Part shown: one piece after another, positions 59,961 to 64,000 of the stretch
Layout of the letters: each line of letters starts with the position of its first letter
Position numbering within the stretch: the stretch's first letter is position 1
Source: Muribaculaceae bacterium
GTDB lineage: Bacteria > Bacteroidota > Bacteroidia > Bacteroidales > Muribaculaceae
Assembly: GCA_022509165.1 (NCBI GenBank)
Contig: JAFLTT010000009.1
Span: 1-64,000, forward strand
DNA: 64,000 bases
Direction: 5' to 3'
Made by a program: the position numbers and the translations under genes
The notes under the pieces: model-generated
Databases searched by the model: none
Seen by the model: the letters and a program-made list of their open reading frames with translations, nothing else
What the model was told of the DNA's origin: nothing

Positions 59961-61016
59961 ATGATGGCGACCGTCAGTAAATCGTCAGACATTTCGCATA
60001 GTCTGACCTATGTACAGAATAAAGAGAAAGATGGTGGAATCCTCTTTGCGAATCTCACCGATTTGTCTGCCACACCTGAAGAACAGGCAAGAGACTGGGA
60101 GGCTCTGTCGAATGACTATAAAACTAAATGTTACAATATTGTAATTTCCTTCACTCCCAACGAAACGCATGCATTAAGGTCTATGTCGGACAATGGTCGT
60201 AACAAAGTCAGCACTCTCATTAAAGAGTTTCTTCAGGATCTTTCAGGCAGAGGCAATGATGTTTCAGAGTGTCCCTTTGTGGTGGCACGTCATGACAATA
60301 CAGATAACGAGCATTATCATATCTGCATATTGGCAACCGATATAAATGGCAATCGCTTTAGTGATTCTTTCATCAATAAGAATGCCACACGTGCAGCTGC
60401 AAAAGTAGCTATGGATAATAATCTTGAAGGAGCAAAGAAAGCGATGGAAAGAGAAAAGGCACATCAGGAAGCAACCGGCAAGAGTAAGAAGGAGAAAAAG
60501 ACTCGTTACCATGCTCCTTCGGATTCACAAGAAAAGATTAATGATAGACTTAGTAGAAAGAGGGCTGTTGAAGAAGCCAAGAAACGCAAGGCCTCACTGG
60601 CGTTCATCATTAATCACGTGGCTCAACAATCTAACAAATATAGTTTCATGGATAATCTTTCTAAAGAAGGTATTACACTCCGGTACGATGAAAAGAAAGG
60701 CTTGGTGGCAGAAATAGTCTACAAGGATAGTAAACCACGTACCTATTCCCTGGTGAAAGACTTGGGTATTGACCCTTCAATACTCCCGGATTTGCCTTCT
60801 CAACCTGTCAAACAAGATACTATTTCCACTAAAGTTAAGACATCTACCCATACCCCCGTATCAACAAAGATAAATTATACTCCGAAATCTTTTATTTCCA
60901 CCGGATTGAATTCAGTTGGTGGCACCGGGGTCAACCGGGAATGGGAGGTCGGAACTAAGAAACGGAGTCCTGATGATCCCGATGAAGAAGTAAAACGTAA
61001 AGGAATGTCATATTAA
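59961..61016 (+). CDS. mobA: MobA-type relaxase (MOBP-like)
   Basis: 351 residues. Nicks one strand at oriT and stays bound to it for transfer. Catalytic tyrosine near the N-terminus (SLTYVQNK, Tyr at about 17), motif III HDNTDNEHYHI with the HxDx4HxH histidine cluster that holds the metal, and the intervening helices (RKVSTLIKEFLQD-like). The C-terminal third is basic and Pro/Thr/Ser-rich (QPVKQDTISTKVKTSTHTPV) and likely binds DNA or coupling proteins. Such relaxases are mobilised by conjugative elements in trans. Two adjacent ATGs; the first is used. Confidence 0.9.
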   Translation: MMATVSKSSDISHSLTYVQNKEKDGGILFANLTDLSATPEEQARDWEALSNDYKTKCYNIVISFTPNETHALRSMSDNGRNKVSTLIKEFLQDLSGRGNDVSECPFVVARHDNTDNEHYHICILATDINGNRFSDSFINKNATRAAAKVAMDNNLEGAKKAMEREKAHQEATGKSKKEKKTRYHAPSDSQEKINDRLSRKRAVEEAKKRKASLAFIINHVAQQSNKYSFMDNLSKEGITLRYDEKKGLVAEIVYKDSKPRTYSLVKDLGIDPSILPDLPSQPVKQDTISTKVKTSTHTPVSTKINYTPKSFISTGLNSVGGTGVNREWEVGTKKRSPDDPDEEVKRKGMSY

Positions 61017-61028
61017 AATTACATAACT

Positions 61029-61415
61029 ATGCAAAAGAAAAATAATCCGTCGGCACTATCGAAAAGCCGGCAAAAGAAAAAACCTGAGGAAAATCTCTCC
61101 AACCGTATAACAATACGGTTCACAACTGAAGAAGCATCTTTGATTACTCAAAGAGCAGAAGCACGAGGTTTGAAAATAAGTGAATACTCACGTTCAGCGA
61201 TTCTACGAAGAAAGATAACTGACCATTCCCCTGAAACCAAGGACTTCATCCGTAAATTCACCGGTATGGCAAACAATCTGAATCAGATTACCCGATATAT
61301 GTATTCCAAGGACAGTACCCCTGAGAAAATGCTTATCCTACTCGAATATTTCAAGGAAGAATTTCAGAAAATAAAAACGATTATCTATAACACTAACACC
61401 AACGATTATGAGTAA
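61029..61415 (+). CDS. mobC: MobC-like relaxosome accessory protein
   Basis: 128 residues. A ribbon-helix-helix start (NRITIRFTTEEASLITQRAE, then ARGLKISEYSRSAIL) with a C-terminal helical part containing KDFIRKFTGMANNLNQITRY, the pattern of MobC/BfmC-type proteins that bind oriT and help MobA. It lies 12 bases after mobA; in many Bacteroidales elements the corresponding gene comes before the relaxase, so the order here is less usual. Confidence 0.82.
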   Translation: MQKKNNPSALSKSRQKKKPEENLSNRITIRFTTEEASLITQRAEARGLKISEYSRSAILRRKITDHSPETKDFIRKFTGMANNLNQITRYMYSKDSTPEKMLILLEYFKEEFQKIKTIIYNTNTNDYE

Positions 61416-62034
61416 TATGTTTGAAAATGTAAAATCAGATTCCCACACCCAAGATTATAATCCTTCGTCAGTGCCTCACAATAATCTTATTGAATATGAA
61501 AAAGTGGCAGAAAGAATTGAGGTTGCCACTCGAAATATGTCTGAGTCCGCAGCAGCCTTTCTTGACCTTCTACTCGAAGATAATGGCACCCTCAAAGACT
61601 TTCCCCACATAAAAGAAACGAATAAAATCCTTCTTAAAAACTATAGAATGATGGAGAATATAGGAGAGCAGATAGATATTTTAAGTTATGACATTAAGAA
61701 CTTCAACAAAACAATACCATCCCACATAGAAATGAAGCTCTGCGAAGATGACTGGAATCTAATCCAATCCTTTATTCCTAAATGGAAATCAATGCTGAAA
61801 ATCTTACACCCTTCCCTCTTGGCAGTTGGTATAGTAATAGGTCTCTTCATAGGTGCCAATTTGATTGTTTACAACGCTTATACCTCCTCTTTTAAAGAAT
61901 TCCTAGAGAAGAATGAACTCCTTGACCAATCCTTAAAGGAAAATTCAGACGCCATAGCACTTTCAGAATACATCAAGTCCCATTATCCAAAGATTTATGG
62001 TAAGTGGGAGAAAGAAAATCACTCCGCAAATTAA
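61408..62034 (+). CDS. single-span membrane protein of the mobilisation operon
   Basis: 208 residues. A polar N-terminal region with helical, heptad-like character (about 25-105), one membrane helix (about 136-156, PSLLAVGIVIGLFIGANLIV) and a short C-terminal polar domain (ENSDAIALSEYIKSHYPKIY). The start overlaps mobC by eight bases, and a terminator follows. By place it could link the relaxosome to the membrane or coupling protein, as MobB-type proteins do, but no family is recognised. Confidence 0.6.
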   Translation: MSNMFENVKSDSHTQDYNPSSVPHNNLIEYEKVAERIEVATRNMSESAAAFLDLLLEDNGTLKDFPHIKETNKILLKNYRMMENIGEQIDILSYDIKNFNKTIPSHIEMKLCEDDWNLIQSFIPKWKSMLKILHPSLLAVGIVIGLFIGANLIVYNAYTSSFKEFLEKNELLDQSLKENSDAIALSEYIKSHYPKIYGKWEKENHSAN

Positions 62035-62059
62035 TCATCATCTTTTGCATCTCCCATAG

Positions 62060-62094
62060 AATCCTTACAATCAACTCCGATTGCAAGGATTTTT
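62060..62094 (+). terminator. terminator of the mobilisation operon
   Basis: 13-bp stem AATCCTTACAATC / GATTGCAAGGATT (one mismatch) with a 6-base loop and T5, 25 bases after the last stop. Confidence 0.8.
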
Positions 62095-62102
62095 CGCTTA
62101 AA

Positions 62103-63617
62103 TTACAAGTTTATATCACCTGAATACTGGTTTTCACGTGTTCTATTTAAAGCCATAATTCTGGATTCCTCTTTAGTCCAGCGTTTGTGGCATATTTGTT
62201 CCATTAAATTTTGTGTCTTCATCAATAGTTGAACATCTCCTATTAAAATAAAGTCTATGATAGACTTTATAATTTCCATACAAGAAGGTAAATTCTTCAA
62301 TATATTCCTTTCGGAGAATCTGACAACGAACCAATTGTTTTCTATAAAGAAGGAATTTCGCTTATTATCTTCACCTCCTAAATAATGAATTTCTTTCCTT
62401 GTTTTGTAATCATAGGGTTCATCTATTTCTATATCTATCCAAATATTATTAATTTTTAGAATTATATCCGGATAATAATTCCCGATATTTCCACCTAAAA
62501 AAACAGATTCTGGAAATTTTAATTTTAATTCTGCAGAAAGTAAATCTTCCCAATATCCTTTTTGAGCAGATGCATTTACTAATCGGATTTGATTAGTCAA
62601 GTAATTTAATTTGCCTAAATTCAATGAATTATTTATAATAGGAATAAAATATTCTTTAAATAAAGAATGTCTTTCTTTGTAGGATTTTATTTGCAAATCT
62701 GAGAAAATATAACCTTTCCTTTCAAAAATATTGGAAGAGATTATACCCTGTTTATAAAAATAAAGTTTTCTTTCTTCTTCTCTTAATTCATTTAACTGTT
62801 TATCCGTGTGCTTTAAAGTAGCTAAATAAGATTCAGAAGAAAATAATTCTTCTAAACCAGTCATCAGGAAATTTTTATCCTTAATACTTTTGGTGGCGAT
62901 TTTAAATCTTCTATTCTTCTCTTCTTTATAAATTTTTTCTTCTCTTTCTTTTATTTGATTTTTAATTTTTTCTATTTCATCTTTCAGTTTAATTTGCTTA
63001 TTTAGATCCTCATAATAGGAATGAATATAATAGATAAAATTTTTACGCTCCTTGTTATAATTTTCATTTAATAAATTTTCATGTTTCTTAATTTCTTCAT
63101 CGGATAAAATTTTTTCTCTTATATATTTTTTTTCAAACCATCCCATGTCTAAAAAGAAACCACCAATAAGAAATATCAAGACAAAGATTAATAAACCTCC
63201 CAAAAAAGAATCTACAACATTGTAAACATAAATGCAAATTGATAACAAAAAAATAAATATTGTTATTGTAATCCAATTAAAATCCTCTCGTTCTTCTAAT
63301 ACATTTTTAACAATGGTTCCTCTTTCAGGGAATTTTATGTATCCAGGCAAATAACAAAAATGTTCTAAAATTTTTCGTTGAGAATCTGAGTCTTTAAATA
63401 TATCAGCTTTTAAGGAATTTGATTTTGATTTTAAGATATTATTACAAATCTCTATGATATTAAAATTTATTGAGTTGGGGAAAAGTATGTAGGGATATTT
63501 GTTGTCGGTTTGTATTTGAGAAAGAGCCATAAGAACATTGGGGGAATTTAAATCCATTAATACTCCAATATCTTCCAATTCATTAATGTTACTATTAGGT
63601 TGATTCATTTTGATCAA
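62103..63617 (-). CDS. membrane-anchored coiled-coil protein with PD-(D/E)XK-like C-terminal domain
   Basis: 504 residues. Order: an N-terminal region of about 120 residues of unknown fold; two close membrane helices (about 124-170, WITITIFIFLLSICIYVYN then GGLLIFVLIFLIGGFF); a long charged helical part with coiled-coil character (about 185-290, KLKDEIEKIKNQIKEREEKI); and a C-terminal domain (about 345-480) with YYPDIILKI, then IWIDIEIDEPYDYKTRKEIH and FFIENNWFVVRFSERN. This end resembles DUF559/Vsr-type endonuclease folds, where the PD and E-x-D positions bind metal; the usual Lys is replaced by Asp. AT-rich codon use suggests transfer. It lies downstream of, and convergent with, the mobilisation operon. 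Confidence 0.6.
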   Translation of the reverse strand: MIKMNQPNSNINELEDIGVLMDLNSPNVLMALSQIQTDNKYPYILFPNSINFNIIEICNNILKSKSNSLKADIFKDSDSQRKILEHFCYLPGYIKFPERGTIVKNVLEEREDFNWITITIFIFLLSICIYVYNVVDSFLGGLLIFVLIFLIGGFFLDMGWFEKKYIREKILSDEEIKKHENLLNENYNKERKNFIYYIHSYYEDLNKQIKLKDEIEKIKNQIKEREEKIYKEEKNRRFKIATKSIKDKNFLMTGLEELFSSESYLATLKHTDKQLNELREEERKLYFYKQGIISSNIFERKGYIFSDLQIKSYKERHSLFKEYFIPIINNSLNLGKLNYLTNQIRLVNASAQKGYWEDLLSAELKLKFPESVFLGGNIGNYYPDIILKINNIWIDIEIDEPYDYKTRKEIHYLGGEDNKRNSFFIENNWFVVRFSERNILKNLPSCMEIIKSIIDFILIGDVQLLMKTQNLMEQICHKRWTKEESRIMALNRTRENQYSGDINL

Positions 63618-63744
63618 TTATTTGTAACCATATAACTACTAAATTATCAGTAACTTATTTTTACTATAATTAGTATATTTAATTTGTTAAGATGCTTGAG
63701 AATCGCCACCTTCAAAAATTCATGTCCAACATCCGAATTTAAAC

Positions 63745-64000
63745 TTACTCATAAGGAATGGTTAAAAGGTATATGAATAAAGGTAAAGAACACAGGGTTA
63801 CTAAAATGGCTAAAATCCATTCAATATAAAACTTCCCCCTTTCATAATCGTAATTTAATTTATCTTGGAAAAGTATCGTAAGCAAACCATTGAGAAGAAA
63901 AGCAATACCTAAAGAAATACCAATTAGAGTTAATAAAAAAGGAAGGTATCCAATACATAAAAATATGAATAATGGTATTAAAAATATAATGGCGACAATA
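63745..64000 (-). CDS. membrane protein, 5' end outside window
   Basis: A minus-strand frame runs open from the window edge to TAA at 63747-63745, about 85 residues, and is not in the ORF track. It has three hydrophobic helices (IVAIIFLIPLFIFLCIGYLP, LLTLIGISLGIAFLLNGLL, WILAILVTLCSLPLFIYLLT) and a polar loop (FQDKLNYDYERGKFYIE). Probably co-directional with the nuclease-like gene, whose start is 128 bases downstream. Function not known. Confidence 0.55.
   Translation of the reverse strand, partial: IVAIIFLIPLFIFLCIGYLPFLLTLIGISLGIAFLLNGLLTILFQDKLNYDYERGKFYIEWILAILVTLCSLPLFIYLLTIPYE

Noticed and set aside
60424-60717. 97-residue plus-strand ORF within mobA
   Set aside because: Basic frame shadow of the Lys/Arg-rich part of mobA.

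Overview
The window looks like a chromosome segment of a Bacteroidales bacterium, most likely from the Muribaculaceae or a close relative. The signs are a Bacteroidetes-type division and cell-wall (dcw) cluster, several close matches to the Bacteroidetes promoter (TTTG, 19-21 bp, TAnnTTTG), little Shine-Dalgarno signal, DUF3575/DUF6562-type surface proteins, and an IS4-type transposase with a DUF4372-like N-terminus. Placement to family is inference; nothing here is a ribosomal or single-copy marker that I could compare.

Region by region. (1) 1-770: the end of an Abi-like gene cut by the window edge and a broken RelB/DinJ antitoxin. (2) 914-17704: an NhaC-type antiporter, then an unbroken dcw cluster, rsmH-ftsL-ftsI-murE-mraY-murD-ftsW-murG-murC-ftsQ-ftsA-ftsZ. 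It makes the lipid-linked peptidoglycan precursor and the divisome; five of its junctions are very tight or overlapping. mraZ is absent from its usual place. (3) 17.9-23.2 kb: housekeeping run (RlmL-type rRNA methylase, a membrane protein, pdxB, an RNase H, queG), then tRNA-Pro. (4) 23.5-31.2 kb: accessory stretch with a fimbrial-type pair, an orphan XRE antitoxin, a FISUMP lipoprotein behind a possible invertible promoter, an IS element, and a decayed 2.2-kb island bounded by a tRNA-Phe gene and a copy of its 3' end (integrase remnant, RhuM, Panacea toxin-antitoxin pair). (5) 31.2-51.9 kb: mostly core genes: DNA methyltransferase repair protein, NlpC/P60 hydrolase, an SGNH-MBOAT-SGNH O-acylation cassette, transketolase, ClC channel, M16 peptidase, dusB, GIN-domain protein, flippase, purC, an outer-membrane barrel, SpoIID-like protein, MBL hydrolase, DJ-1-like protein and an SF1 helicase. 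(6) 52-64 kb: AT-rich, laterally acquired DNA. It starts with RhuM plus an integrase C-terminal fragment, continues with a three-gene unit led by a TIGR04255-like protein and some decayed or unknown genes, then an integrative mobilizable element core: excisionase-like HTH, SF3-type helicase, iteron cluster, Toprim-like primase, an oriT-like inter-gene region, MobA relaxase, MobC and a membrane accessory protein. It ends with a membrane-anchored, coiled-coil protein with a PD-(D/E)XK-like end.

The best leads for something undescribed are the TIGR04255-led operon (53.9-55.6 kb), the membrane/nuclease-like gene at 62.1-63.6 kb, the helically phased TTCAACAAA repeats at 58.45-58.67 kb, the Panacea pair at 29.7-30.7 kb, and the inverted repeat that overlaps a lipoprotein promoter at 26.1 kb. 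All coordinates are read by eye; no database search was run.
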